A DNA stretch of 32,697 nt from Roseiarcus sp963755075. GTDB lineage: Bacteria > Pseudomonadota > Alphaproteobacteria > Rhizobiales > Beijerinckiaceae. The position numbers and the translations under genes were made by a program. The stretch is from NCBI GenBank assembly GCA_963755075.1, contig CAVWKL010000216.1, positions 1 to 32,697 on the forward strand, given 5' to 3'. The notes below the pieces were generated by a model, which saw only the letters and a list, made by a program, of their open reading frames with translations, made no database searches and was not told the DNA's origin. Below, one piece after another: positions 1 through 8,382 of the stretch; position 1 is the first letter of the stretch, and each line of letters opens with the position of its first letter.

Positions 1-513
1 CAGCGCGAGTTCGATCTGCTGGCGCAGATAGGCCTCGCTCTGGCTGACGAAGAAACCGCGCTCGCTGAGGCCGGAATCGCGCAAGGCGGCGTCGAAGCGG
101 GCGCGACTGAATTGGCCTGAGGCGTCCTGCATGTTCGGATCGGCGCGCACCGCCGCGGCGATCGCGTCGTCGGAAATCGCCAGGCCGAGCAAGGCGGCGC
201 GCCGATCGAGCGCGGCCTCGGCGATCAATCGTTGCAGCACGTCGCTGTCGAGGCCGAGCGCGTGGGCCTGGGCGTTGGTCAAGCCCGTCTTCATCTGGGT
301 CGAGTACCGATACATCAGATTCTGCATCGCGCGCTGGAACTGCCCGGCGGTGATCACGGCGCCGCCGACTTCGGCCACCTTGTTGGAGACCGTGCCGCGG
401 AACATGTCGCCGATGCCCCAGACGGCGAAGCTGATGATGAGGAAGCCGAGCAAGATCGTCATCACAATCCGGCCAATGACGCCCTGCGTCGCCTTGCGCA
501 TACCGTCGAGCAT
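1..513 (-). CDS. SurA/PpiD-like periplasmic peptidyl-prolyl isomerase, N-terminal part
   Basis: The gene runs off the left edge, so only the first 171 residues are visible. The protein starts MLDGMRKATQG and has one hydrophobic segment at about residues 13-35, which would anchor it in the inner membrane with the rest in the periplasm. After this comes a helical SurA_N-like chaperone region. This arrangement (short cytoplasmic tail, anchor, SurA_N domain, later a parvulin domain) is that of PpiD-type foldases that help outer-membrane and secreted proteins fold. The parvulin domain itself would lie outside the window. The start at 513 is the first ATG in frame and precedes the anchor. It is divergent from tpiA, an arrangement common in Hyphomicrobiales. 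Family assignment is confident; the exact subfamily is inferred. Confidence 0.85.
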   Translation of the reverse strand, partial: MLDGMRKATQGVIGRIVMTILLGFLIISFAVWGIGDMFRGTVSNKVAEVGGAVITAGQFQRAMQNLMYRYSTQMKTGLTNAQAHALGLDSDVLQRLIAEAALDRRAALLGLAISDDAIAAAVRADPNMQDASGQFSRARFDAALRDSGLSERGFFVSQSEAYLRQQIELAL

Positions 514-685
514 GACTTTCGCTGATCCCTTTCCGCGGGCTGAGGGTCGCTTCGCGCCGCCCCTGACGCCCGGCCGGCGCGACATTCGGCCCTATCTAGC
601 CCCGGCGGAAGACTTTGCATAGGCGGGCCGGGAGTGATAATCGGCAGGCCTTCGCATCGCGATGCTTTCCTGGGAGAGGCAATTC

Positions 686-1444
686 ATGACCCCTGACGTG
701 CGCCCGCTCGTGGCGGGAAACTGGAAGATGAACGGCCTCCGCGCATCGTTGAGCGAGATCGCGGCGATGCGCAAGGCGGTTGACGCGGGCAAGGCGGGCG
801 CGGCGGAGGTCGCGGTCTGTCCGCCCGCGACGCTCATCGCCGAAGCCGCGGTCATCCTCGCCGGCGGCCCGATGGGCCTCGGCGGGCAGGATTGCTGCGC
901 CATCGACAGCGGCGCTTATACCGGCGACATTTCCGCCCCGATGCTCAAAGACGCCGGCGCCGCTTACGTCATCGTCGGCCATTCCGAGCGACGCGCCGGC
1001 CACGCCGAGAGCGACGCCGCGGTGCGGGCCAAGGCCGAAGCGGCGCACAAGGCCGGGCTGACCGCCATTCTGTGCGTCGGCGAAACGCGCGCCGAGCGCG
1101 AAAGCGGCCATGCGATCGCCGTCGTGAGCGGCCAGCTCAGGGGGTCGCTGCCCGCCAAGGCGACGCCGGCCGATCTCGTCGTCGCCTACGAGCCGGTGTG
1201 GGCGATCGGCACCGGCCTGACGCCGACGCCCGCCGACGTCGCCAACATGCACGGCGCGATCCGCGCGCTGCTCAGCGAGATTTACGGGGCAGCGGGCGCG
1301 AAGACGCGCATTCTCTACGGCGGCTCGGTCAAGCCCTCCAACGCCCGCGAATTGCTCGGGCTCGCCAACGTCGACGGAGCTCTCGTCGGCGGCGCCAGCC
1401 TCAAGGCGGCCGACTTCATGGCGATCGCGGCGACCTACGTCTGA
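686..1444 (+). CDS. tpiA: Triosephosphate isomerase
   Basis: A 252-residue TIM-barrel enzyme that interconverts dihydroxyacetone phosphate and glyceraldehyde 3-phosphate in central carbon metabolism in the cytoplasm. Catalytic landmarks are all present: Lys14 in GNWKMN, His99 in VGHSERR, the general base Glu169 in AYEPVWAIGTG with the mobile loop after it, and the phosphate-binding YGGSVKPSN near the C-terminus. Length is normal for the family. I chose ATG 686 because a GGGAGAGG ribosome-binding site ends about six bases before it; an ATG at 662 in the same frame has no such signal and would add a non-homologous extension. It is divergent from the PpiD-like gene, with about 170 bases between them. 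Confidence 0.97.
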   Translation: MTPDVRPLVAGNWKMNGLRASLSEIAAMRKAVDAGKAGAAEVAVCPPATLIAEAAVILAGGPMGLGGQDCCAIDSGAYTGDISAPMLKDAGAAYVIVGHSERRAGHAESDAAVRAKAEAAHKAGLTAILCVGETRAERESGHAIAVVSGQLRGSLPAKATPADLVVAYEPVWAIGTGLTPTPADVANMHGAIRALLSEIYGAAGAKTRILYGGSVKPSNARELLGLANVDGALVGGASLKAADFMAIAATYV

Positions 1445-1551
1445 GGGCGAGGCAAGGGAACGGAAGGATCGGGCGGGCGGCGCCCGGGATCCGCAGAGGA
1501 CCAATCGGTCGAACGGGCCTCGCGGGCGGTCGGGGCGACCGCCGCCGCGCT

Positions 1552-2730
1552 TCAGCTCGTGTGCGGTCGTACGAAGCGTCGCTTCGGCCGAGACGCGGCC
1601 GCGAACGGGACGATGGCGATCATCGCCGCGACCAGCAGGGCGAAGCTGACGCGCAGTCCGGCGAACGCGGCGACCGACCCGATGAACGGCGGGCCGATGA
1701 GGAGGCCGGCGTAGCCGACAGTCGCCGCCATGGCGATGCCGAGCGCCGGCGACGCGGCCGTCGCCGCGCTGGCGCTGAAGACCGCCGGAACCAAGTTGGA
1801 CAATCCGAGCCCGACCAGGCCGAACCCGCCGATCGCCGCGATCGGGCAGGGCGCCGCGACGGCGAGCGAAACGCCCGCCGCCGCGAGGGCGCCGCCCAGC
1901 ATGATGATCTGCGTTCGCCCGAACCTCCGCACGCCGAAGTCGCCGGACAGCCGGCCAAGCAGCATGGCGCCGGCGAAAGCCGCATAGCCGCTTGCGGCGG
2001 CGGCGGGCGCAAGGCCGACGACGCTGGTGAGGTAGACCGCGCACCAGTCGGCCATGGCGCCTTCCATCAGCATGCCGAGCAGCGCGACGACGCAGAGGCC
2101 GGCGAGGCGGCGCTGCGGCCAGACGAAGACGCGTCGTTCGCCGGTCGCCGTCTCGGTTTGGCCAATGTGCGGAGCCGACCCGACGACGATCGCCAGAACG
2201 CCGCCTCCGACGACGGCGAAGAGCCAGGGCCCCGGCGCGCCGGCCTGCATCACGAGACCGCCCAGCGAAGCGCCGGCCAGACCGCCGCAGCTCCAGGCGG
2301 CATGGAACGACGACATGATCGCCTCGCCCCAGCGCCGTTCGACGAGGGTCGCATGCGCATTCATCCGCACGTCCATGAGGCCGCCGCAGGCGCCGAGCAG
2401 GAAGGTCAAGCCGGAGAGCAGCGTCAGATTGGCGGCGAGGCCGGGCAGGCAAAGCAAGACGCCAAAGCCGACCGCGCTATAGCGCAATGACCGGCCGGCG
2501 CCGCCGAGACGTCGAGCAAGGGGGTCGGCGAACGGCATCAGCGCCATCGCCCCCGCGGCCATCGCGAACAGCGCGACGCTCAATTGCGCGTCCGAAAGCG
2601 CCAAATTCGCCTTGATCTGCGGAATCGCCGCAGCCCACCCGCCGGCGCCAAATCCGTTGGCGAAAAAAAGGGCGGTGACCGCGAGACGAGCGCGCCACGG
2701 CGGGGACGATGCGATGGGGAGCGGCGTCAT
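1552..2730 (-). CDS. MFS transporter, YbjJ/MosC-like
   Basis: A 392-residue membrane protein with about twelve hydrophobic segments, typical of the major facilitator superfamily. The N-terminal helix carries FFANGFGAGGWAAAIPQIK and the fourth/fifth segment carries MNAHATLVERR followed by MSSFHAAWSCGG, a signature I associate with the YbjJ/MosC-like subgroup. The substrate cannot be read from sequence; relatives are linked to sugars or rhizopine-type compounds, which is only suggestive. ATG 2730 is preferred over an upstream in-frame start because the hydrophobic core follows directly and the upstream 38 residues are Arg/Pro-rich shadow sequence. It lies 71 bases downstream of a DeoR regulator on the same strand, so the two are probably co-transcribed and the regulator probably controls it. 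It is convergent with tpiA. Confidence 0.85.
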   Translation of the reverse strand: MTPLPIASSPPWRARLAVTALFFANGFGAGGWAAAIPQIKANLALSDAQLSVALFAMAAGAMALMPFADPLARRLGGAGRSLRYSAVGFGVLLCLPGLAANLTLLSGLTFLLGACGGLMDVRMNAHATLVERRWGEAIMSSFHAAWSCGGLAGASLGGLVMQAGAPGPWLFAVVGGGVLAIVVGSAPHIGQTETATGERRVFVWPQRRLAGLCVVALLGMLMEGAMADWCAVYLTSVVGLAPAAAASGYAAFAGAMLLGRLSGDFGVRRFGRTQIIMLGGALAAAGVSLAVAAPCPIAAIGGFGLVGLGLSNLVPAVFSASAATAASPALGIAMAATVGYAGLLIGPPFIGSVAAFAGLRVSFALLVAAMIAIVPFAAASRPKRRFVRPHTS

Positions 2731-2801
2731 TCTCGCTGTCTCGCCGCAAGAACGGCGGTTTCCGGGTTGAGGCGGACGGCGGGGCGGGCGCGCGAAGCGC
2801 C

Positions 2802-3584
2802 TCAGTCGCCCTCGCAAGCGCGGTGAACGTGGACTCCCAGCCATTCGAAAGGCGCCACGGCGGCCTCGGACGCGTCGGCCTCAACCACCAGATGGTCGAC
2901 ATCCGCCGCCGACATCACTTCGAAATGGGCCGAGGCGCCGAGCTTGTCGCTGGTCGCGGCCAGCACGATGGCGCGACTCCGTTCCGCCAACGCCCGCTTG
3001 AAAGCGGCGTCTTCGAAATTGAAGGCGCGCACGCCTTGCCGTGCGTCGAGGGCGCAAGCGCCGACGAAACTGATGTCGGGCGTCATCGTCTCGATCTGGC
3101 GGACCGCCTGCGCGCCCAAAGCGGCGCCGATGTCCAAGTCCATGCGGCCTCCCACGAGGAGAACTTGAAATCCGGCACGGCCGAGAAAACTTGCCGCGAT
3201 AGCCGGACTGTTGGCGCCGACGGTCAAATCCGCCCCGCTCGGCAGCGCATGGGCGATGGCCAAGTTGGTCGAGCCGGCGTCGAGGAAAACGAATTGCCCC
3301 GACGCGACCAACTTGACCGCCTCTCGAGCCAGGGCCGACTTTCGTTCGGGGTCTTGACGTTGCCGCTTGGCGAGGGTTCCGGACGCGGGCGAGATCGGCA
3401 AAGCGCCGCGATAGACCCGCCGACATTCGCCGAGGGCGGCCAATTCGCGCAAATCGCGTCGAATCGTGTCCTCGGACGTCCCGAGTTCGCGCGCCAGATC
3501 GGCGGCGAGCACGCGGCCTTGACGGGCGAGGCGGTCGCGAATGAAACGATGGCGTTCGTCAAGAAGCAGGCTCGGCGTCGACAT
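2802..3584 (-). CDS. DeoR/GlpR-family transcriptional regulator
   Basis: A 260-residue regulator. Residues about 8-60 form the DeoR winged helix (ADLARELGTSEDTIRRDLRE is the recognition helix region), and the rest is the sugar-phosphate-isomerase-like effector domain, with the FLDAGSTN motif at about residue 100 that usually contacts a phosphorylated sugar ligand. Length is standard. The gene starts at ATG 3584 and is followed by the MFS transporter on the same strand, so a likely role is ligand-responsive repression of sugar-type uptake. Two adjacent 10-bp repeats just upstream (3616-3635) are candidate operators. The ligand is unknown. Confidence 0.92.
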   Translation of the reverse strand: MSTPSLLLDERHRFIRDRLARQGRVLAADLARELGTSEDTIRRDLRELAALGECRRVYRGALPISPASGTLAKRQRQDPERKSALAREAVKLVASGQFVFLDAGSTNLAIAHALPSGADLTVGANSPAIAASFLGRAGFQVLLVGGRMDLDIGAALGAQAVRQIETMTPDISFVGACALDARQGVRAFNFEDAAFKRALAERSRAIVLAATSDKLGASAHFEVMSAADVDHLVVEADASEAAVAPFEWLGVHVHRACEGD

Positions 3585-3615
3585 GGCGCGATCTCGTGCA
3601 TAAATGAGAATGAAT

Positions 3616-3635
3616 GCGTATTATCGCGTATGATC
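3616..3635. promoter_or_regulatory. Paired 10-bp direct repeats upstream of the DeoR gene
   Basis: GCGTATTATC is followed at once by GCGTATGATC, one mismatch in ten and exactly one helical turn apart. It lies in an AT-rich patch 32 bases ahead of the DeoR start, within otherwise GC-rich DNA. Position and spacing fit an autoregulatory DeoR operator or a promoter element. No experimental consensus is known to me for this regulator, so this is inference. Confidence 0.35.
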
Positions 3636-3843
3636 GGGCGACACAAGCGATTCCATCCCGACGCCGGCTGCAAAGCGAAGGGCGTCGCAAGCTCGTCGCG
3701 GCCGACGCCGGAAGCGGTGCGGCGCGCGGCCCCGACCCGCCGGGCTTGACGGCGTTCTTCCCAGGCGGTCAAACTGCGGACGGTCGCCGATGTCCGCGTG
3801 GGCGACATCAGGCGGGAACCGACGAAATCGGGCGGGAATCGAT

Positions 3844-4263
3844 ATGAACGATCCCTACGACTTGGCGCGCTTCGTCGACGCCCAGAGGCATACGTTCGAG
3901 GACGCGCGCGCGGAATTGCGGGCGGAGCGCAAGCGCGGACATTGGATGTGGTTCATCTTTCCCCAGATCAAGGGGCTGGGCGCAAGCGAAATGAGTCAGA
4001 GGTTCGCGATTTCCTGTCGCGAGGAGGCTGAGGCGTATCTGAAGCATCCCCTTCTCGGGCCTCGGCTCAGGGAGTGCGTGCAACTTGTCAATCAAGTCAA
4101 CGGGAAATCGGCACGGGATATTTTTGACCAACCCGACGATCTGAAGTTTCATTCTTCGATGACCTTGTTCGCCGCTGTCACATCGGACAACGCGGTTTTT
4201 GACGACGCGCTGCGAAAATACTTCAGTGGAGACGTTGATCTCTTGACGATTGAAAGGATCTGA
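3844..4263 (+). CDS. DUF1810 family protein
   Basis: A 139-residue soluble protein. The family is recognised from the N-terminal block YDLARFVDAQ, the central HWMWFIFPQIKGLG block, the segment around YLKHPLLGPRL, and the KFHSSMTLFAAV block near residue 105. DUF1810 proteins are small, widespread and without an established biochemical role; some database entries call them calpastatin-like, which is not supported by function. The start is ATG 3844, giving the normal family N-terminus; in-frame upstream sequence is unlike the family. It stands alone between the DeoR gene (divergent) and secG, with no evident operon partner. Codon use is a little more AT-rich than in neighbouring genes, which fits a mobile single gene but is weak evidence. 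Confidence 0.88.
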   Translation: MNDPYDLARFVDAQRHTFEDARAELRAERKRGHWMWFIFPQIKGLGASEMSQRFAISCREEAEAYLKHPLLGPRLRECVQLVNQVNGKSARDIFDQPDDLKFHSSMTLFAAVTSDNAVFDDALRKYFSGDVDLLTIERI

Positions 4264-4482
4264 ACCCCCACATTCGGCGCCGGCTCGGATCACGCCATCC
4301 GGGGCGGAAGCAGGCGTCGGTCGTCGCTCAAGACGCGCAGGAGTTGGCGATCCCTCGCTTCTCATGAGCTTGGCGCCGCCGCCTCGTGAACATGGACGCG
4401 CATGGCGCGTCGTGCTAGGAGCCCCGCAATTCCACTCATCGGCGCCGCGCGGGCTCGCGCGCGGCCACTAGGGATTGTCTTC

Positions 4483-4863
4483 ATGCAAACCGTGCTGATC
4501 GTCATTCACCTCCTGGTGGTGATCGCCCTTGTCGCCGTCGTGCTGCTGCAGCGTTCCGAAGGCGGCGTGCTCGGGGCGGGGGGCGGGGGCGGATTCATGA
4601 CCGGGCGCGGGCAGGCCAACGCGCTTTCACGCGCCACCGCGATCCTGGCGACGTTGTTTTTCGTCACCTCGCTGACCATGTCGATCATCGCCAGCTGGAG
4701 CCGCACGTCGCGCTCGATCATCGACAGCGCCGCCCCGGCCTCAACCAACGCCCCGGCCGCGCCCGCCACGCCGGCCGCGCCGGGAAGTCTGCTCGACCAG
4801 CTCAAGCAGATGCAGAACCAGTCCGGCGCGCCGGCCGCGCCGGCGCAAGAACCGCCGAAATAG
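4483..4863 (+). CDS. secG: Preprotein translocase subunit SecG
   Basis: A 126-residue inner-membrane protein with two hydrophobic segments (about residues 3-22 and 50-72) separated by the Gly-rich linker GGVLGAGGGGGFMTGRGQAN, which is diagnostic of SecG. SecG associates with SecYE and aids SecA-driven export of unfolded proteins. The C-terminal tail is Ala/Pro-rich, as is usual in alphaproteobacteria. I chose ATG 4483 (MQTVLIVIHLL) since it begins directly at the first membrane helix; an upstream ATG at 4402 would add an Arg-rich extension. In many relatives secG follows tpiA directly; here about 3 kb with a DeoR/MFS pair and a DUF1810 gene lies between them. Confidence 0.95.
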   Translation: MQTVLIVIHLLVVIALVAVVLLQRSEGGVLGAGGGGGFMTGRGQANALSRATAILATLFFVTSLTMSIIASWSRTSRSIIDSAAPASTNAPAAPATPAAPGSLLDQLKQMQNQSGAPAAPAQEPPK

Positions 4864-4905
4864 GATGGCGAACGACGACCGCCGATCGACCCAGGGAGCG
4901 CGCTG

Positions 4906-5139
4906 ATGTCGGCGCCGCTGTCGATCGCGGTGTTCTTCACCATCTGGTGGGTGGCGCTTTTCGCGGTGCTGCCGTTCGGCGTGCGCTCGCGCGAGGAGGC
5001 CGGGCTCGGCCCCGCGCCGGCGGGCTCGGACCCCGGCGCGCCGGTCGCGCCGCGGCTTGCGCGCGCCGCGCTGTGGACGACGCTGATAGCGGCCGTCGTT
5101 TTTGCGGTCCTCGACGCTGCCGTCCTCTGGATGGGGTGA
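4906..5139 (+). CDS. DUF1467 family small membrane protein
   Basis: A 77-residue protein with a hydrophobic N-terminal helix (about residues 5-25), the conserved block IWWVALFAVLPFGVR followed by an acidic/Pro-rich linker, and a second hydrophobic helix (about residues 55-75). This matches DUF1467, a small inner-membrane family restricted mainly to alphaproteobacteria, without assigned function. GGGAG at 4894-4898 is a good ribosome-binding site for ATG 4906. It lies 42 bases after secG and 6 bases before the START-domain gene, so the three probably form one operon. Confidence 0.9.
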   Translation: MSAPLSIAVFFTIWWVALFAVLPFGVRSREEAGLGPAPAGSDPGAPVAPRLARAALWTTLIAAVVFAVLDAAVLWMG

Positions 5140-5145
5140 CCCCCC

Positions 5146-5610
5146 ATGCCCTCGTTCCGCAACGAGCGGCGCGTGCGCCATCGCGCCCAAGAAATGTTCG
5201 ACCTCGTCGCCGACGTCGAGCGCTATCCCGAATTCGTGCCGCTGTGCCAGGCGCTGCGGGTGCGCCGCAGAACGAAGGACGAACCGGGCCTTGAAGTCCT
5301 GGTCGCCGACATGGAAGTCGGCTATCGCGCCATCCATGAGGCGTTCACCAGCCGAGTCACGCTCGATCGGCCGCGGCTGAGGATCGTCGTCGAGTACGTC
5401 GACGGGCCGTTCAGCCGCCTCGAGAACATTTGGAATTTCCGCGACGACCCGCAGGCGGGCTTCTCGACGGTGGAATTCTTCATCGCTTACGATTTTCGCA
5501 GCCGCCTGCTCGGCGTGGTGATGGGCTCGATGTTCGACATCGCCTTCCGCAAGTTCTCCGCCGCCTTCGAGGCGCGCGCCGATGCGATCTATGGACGCAA
5601 GGTCGGCTAA
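5146..5610 (+). CDS. COQ10/RatA-type START-domain protein
   Basis: A 154-residue single-domain protein of the polyketide cyclase/COQ10 group. Features seen are the N-terminal strand MPSFRNERRVRHRAQEMFDL, the characteristic DVERYPEFVPLCQALRV, the middle GPFSRLENIW and the C-terminal amphipathic helix with SMFDIAFRKFSAAFEARA. Alphaproteobacterial and mitochondrial relatives bind coenzyme Q and support respiration; E. coli RatA has been described as a ribosome-association toxin. For this organism the ubiquinone-binding role is more likely, by inference. It starts six bases after the DUF1467 stop codon and its stop overlaps that of the convergent cinA-type gene by three bases. Confidence 0.9.
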   Translation: MPSFRNERRVRHRAQEMFDLVADVERYPEFVPLCQALRVRRRTKDEPGLEVLVADMEVGYRAIHEAFTSRVTLDRPRLRIVVEYVDGPFSRLENIWNFRDDPQAGFSTVEFFIAYDFRSRLLGVVMGSMFDIAFRKFSAAFEARADAIYGRKVG

Positions 5611-6104
5611 CCCGCCTTGAGCGCCGCTTCGAGGAGTTCCAGCGCGGTCGCGACCGAGGCGAGGCGGATCGCCGAGCGCGACAGCGCGCCAAACCGACGC
5701 TCCCGCGCGATCGTCGGCGCGCCGCGGCGCGCCAGGGCGAAATGAACGAGGCCGACCGGCTTCTCCGCCGTGCCGCCGTCGGGACCGGCGATGCCGGTGA
5801 TCGCGAGCGCAGTGTCGGCGCTCGAGTGGGCAAGCGCCCCCAGCGCCATCGCGCGCGCCGCCGCTTCGCTGACCGCGCCGTGAACGCTGAGAACCTCCTC
5901 GGCGACGCCGAGCATCTCCTGCTTGGCGCCGTTGGAATAGACGACGAAGCCGCGCTCGAGAACCGCCGAGGAGCCCGGGATCTCGGTCAGCAGGGCGCTG
6001 AGGAGCCCGCCGGTGCACGACTCGGCGGTTGCGATCTTGACCCCGAGCGCCCGGCAGCGCCCTTCGAACGCGGCGGCGCGTTCGACGAGAAGCGGCGAAA
6101 ACAC
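5607..6104 (-). CDS. CinA C-terminal family / nicotinamide-nucleotide amidohydrolase
   Basis: A 165-residue stand-alone CinA_C (PncC-type) domain. Motifs visible are ATAESCTGGLLSALLTEIPGSS with the catalytic serine in ESCTGG, the YSNGAKQEMLGV block, and the VSEAAARAMA and ITGIAGPDGG blocks. The enzyme deamidates nicotinamide mononucleotide to nicotinate mononucleotide and so recycles NAD breakdown products. It lacks the N-terminal COG1058 domain of full-length CinA, which is normal for PncC. The gene is divergent from aspS and converges on the COQ10-like gene with a short overlap of stop codons. Confidence 0.92.
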   Translation of the reverse strand: MFSPLLVERAAAFEGRCRALGVKIATAESCTGGLLSALLTEIPGSSAVLERGFVVYSNGAKQEMLGVAEEVLSVHGAVSEAAARAMALGALAHSSADTALAITGIAGPDGGTAEKPVGLVHFALARRGAPTIARERRFGALSRSAIRLASVATALELLEAALKAG

Positions 6105-6170
6105 CGGAGGCTCCTTTCGCGAGGGCCGCCCCGGCCGAGGGCGCGGCGGGAGCGAAAACTACCATGAATC

Positions 6171-6212
6171 CGCTTTCCCCGCAGCGCTTTCCCCGCAGCG
6201 CTTTCCCCGCCT
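6171..6212. repeat. Three tandem 14-bp repeats upstream of aspS
   Basis: The unit CGCTTTCCCCGCAG occurs at 6171-6184 and 6185-6198, and again at 6199-6212 ending CT instead of AG. It lies between the divergent cinA-type gene and aspS. Its C+T-rich strand is in the aspS 5' leader. The role is unknown; it may be slippage-generated. Confidence 0.8.
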
Positions 6213-6274
6213 CGCATTTTCCGCTACGCAGCGCGCAAGCTCGCCTCGTCACGACCAGAAAAGAAGTGAAATCC

Positions 6275-8066
6275 ATGCATCGTTACCGCACGCACACCTG
6301 CGGCGCCCTCGGCCTCGCCCTCGACGGCCAGGCGGTTCGGCTTTCCGGCTGGTGTCACCGCATCCGCGACCATGGCGGGGTTCTGTTCATCGATCTGCGC
6401 GACCACTACGGCCTGACGCAATGCGTGGTCGATCCCGATTCGCCGGCGTTCGGCGACGCGGAGACGCTGCGTTCGGAATACGTCATCCGCGTCGACGGCG
6501 CCGTGCGCAAGCGCCCGGCGGGCACCGAAAACCCGGACATGCCGACCGGCTACGTCGAGGTCTACGTGCGCGAGATCGAGGTGCTGGGCCCTGCCGGCGA
6601 TCTGCCGCTGCCGGTGTTCGGCGACCAGCCGTACCCCGAGGACACGCGGCTGAAATATCGCTTTCTCGATCTTCGGCGCGAGAAGCTGCACGCCAACATC
6701 ATGCTGCGCGGGCGCATCATCGATTCGCTCCGCGCGCGCATGAAGGGGCAGGGCTTCTTCGAGTTCCAGACGCCGATCCTGACCGCCTCGAGCCCCGAAG
6801 GGGCGCGCGATTTTCTGGTGCCCTCGCGCATCCATCCCGGCAAGTTCTACGCTCTGCCCCAGGCGCCCCAGCAATTCAAGCAACTCATCATGGTCGCCGG
6901 CTTCGACCGCTACTTCCAAATCGCGCCGTGCTTCCGCGACGAGGACGCGCGCGCCGACCGCAGCCCGGGCGAGTTCTACCAGCTCGACGTCGAGATGAGC
7001 TTCGTCACGCAAGAGGACGTCTTCGCCGCGGTCGAGCCGGTGCTGCGCGGCGTGTTCGAGGAATTCGGCGGCGGCAAGCCGGTGACGCAGACATTCCCGA
7101 TGATCCCCTTCAAGCAGGCGATGCTGGAGTTCGGCGTCGACAAGCCGGACCTGCGCAACCCCATCCGCATCGCCGACGTCACCGACGTGTTCGCGCGCGA
7201 CGACGTGACCTTCAACGCGTTTAAGAACGTCATCAAGATCCGGGGGCGTCGTGCGCGCCATTCCGGCGCCGGGCGCGGCCAAGCAGCCGCGCTCGTTCTT
7301 CGACAAGCTCAACGACTGGGCGAAAGGGGAGGGCGCGCCGGGGCTCGGCTACGTCATCTTCGAGGGAGAGGGCGAGACGCTCGCCGGCAAGGGTCCGATC
7401 GCCAAGTTCCTGCCCGCCGCGGCCCAGCAAGCCATTGTCGCCGCGGCCGGGCTCAAGGCGGGCGATGCGGTGTTCTTCGCCTGCGACAGGGAGGCCAAGG
7501 CCGCCAAGCTCGCGGGCGCGGCGCGCATCCGCATCGGCGCCGATCTCGGCGTCTGCAAGAAGGACGTATTCGAATTCTGCTGGATCGTCGACTTCCCGAT
7601 GTACGAGTGGAACGAGGACGAGAAGAAGATCGACTTCTCCCACAATCCCTTCTCGATGCCGCAGGGCGGGCTGGAGGCGCTCGAGACGATGGACCCGCTC
7701 GAGATCAAGGCCTTCCAGTACGACATCGTCTGCAACGGCATCGAATTGTCTTCGGGCGCGATCCGCAACCACCGCCCCGACGTCATGCGCAAGGCGTTCG
7801 AAATCGCCGGCTACGGCGAAGAGGCGCTGCTGGAGAAGTTCGGCGGCATGTATCGCGCCTTCCAGTGCGGCGCGCCGCCGCACGGCGGCATCGCGCCGGG
7901 CGTCGACCGCATCGTCATGCTGCTGGCGGGCGAGGAGAACCTGCGCGAGGTCGTGCTGTTCCCGATGAACCAGCGCGCCGAGGACCTCATGATGGGCGCG
8001 CCCTCGCCCGCGACGCCGAAGCAATTGCGCGAGCTGCACATCCGGCTGAACCTGCCGGAGAGATGA
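6275..8066 (+). CDS. aspS: Aspartyl-tRNA synthetase, with an apparent single-base frameshift
   Basis: Class II synthetase that charges tRNA-Asp (and in many alphaproteobacteria also tRNA-Asn). The N-terminal OB-fold anticodon domain (about residues 1-105) includes VRLSGWCHRIRDHGGVLFIDLRD. Class II motif 1/2 regions follow, with RYFQIAPCFRDEDARADRSPGEFYQLD. After a bacterial GAD insertion, motif 3 appears as GGIAPGVDRIVML near the C-terminus. The first reading frame is good to about 7237; homology continues in the next frame from 7239 with SGGVVRAIPAPGAAKQPRSF. Removing one base (A7238, or one G of the run 7242-7246) restores a 596-residue protein of normal length. The gene is essential in nearly all bacteria, so an assembly error is the simplest explanation. 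ATG 6275 gives the family N-terminus MHRYRTHTCG; an in-frame ATG at 6164 would add a repeat-derived extension. Confidence 0.93.
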
Positions 8067-8112
8067 GGGGTCGAGGCCATGCCGGCGCAGCCGCGATCGG
8101 AGGCAACCGCCG

Positions 8113-8382
8113 TCAGTCCGGCGCCGCGGAGCGCCCCGCCGGCGGAGCGGCGTTCGCCTGGGCGTAGAGGCCCTTGAAGATTTCGCGCAACCACTCGGCG
8201 CTCTGGTGCCCCTCGGAAAACCAGGCGCGCATGAAGCCCTCGGGCGAGAATTTCGCCGCTTCGGCCAACATCCTCTTCTCGACTTCGGCGAGCACGGCCG
8301 CCTGCATCGGCTGAACGTCGGGAAGGCCTAGGAATTGCCGCGCTTCAAGCGGCGTACAGTCGATGTCGACGGTCACTTTCAT
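8113..8382 (-). CDS. DUF6489 family small protein
   Basis: An 89-residue protein starting MKVTVDIDCTPLEARQFLGLPDV. It contains a mid-protein helix with FMRAWFSEG and the C-terminal block SAEWLREIFKGLYAQA. The sequence matches a short conserved alphaproteobacterial family catalogued as DUF6489, without known function. A GGAGAGGA ribosome-binding site about ten bases ahead supports ATG 8382; much longer in-frame extension upstream is Arg/Pro/Ser-rich and not credible. It converges on aspS, with 46 bases between the stop codons. No membrane segment or signal peptide is evident. Confidence 0.85.
   Translation of the reverse strand: MKVTVDIDCTPLEARQFLGLPDVQPMQAAVLAEVEKRMLAEAAKFSPEGFMRAWFSEGHQSAEWLREIFKGLYAQANAAPPAGRSAAPD

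Noticed and set aside
596..2490. Very long open frames on both strands across tpiA and the MFS gene
   Set aside because: Extremely Arg/Ala/Gly-rich translations without motifs, antisense or out of frame to clearly recognised genes; expected at this GC content.
6171..6212. CRISPR-like or iteron array
   Set aside because: Units are only 14 bp, directly abutting with no spacers, and only three copies; no cas or replication genes are near.
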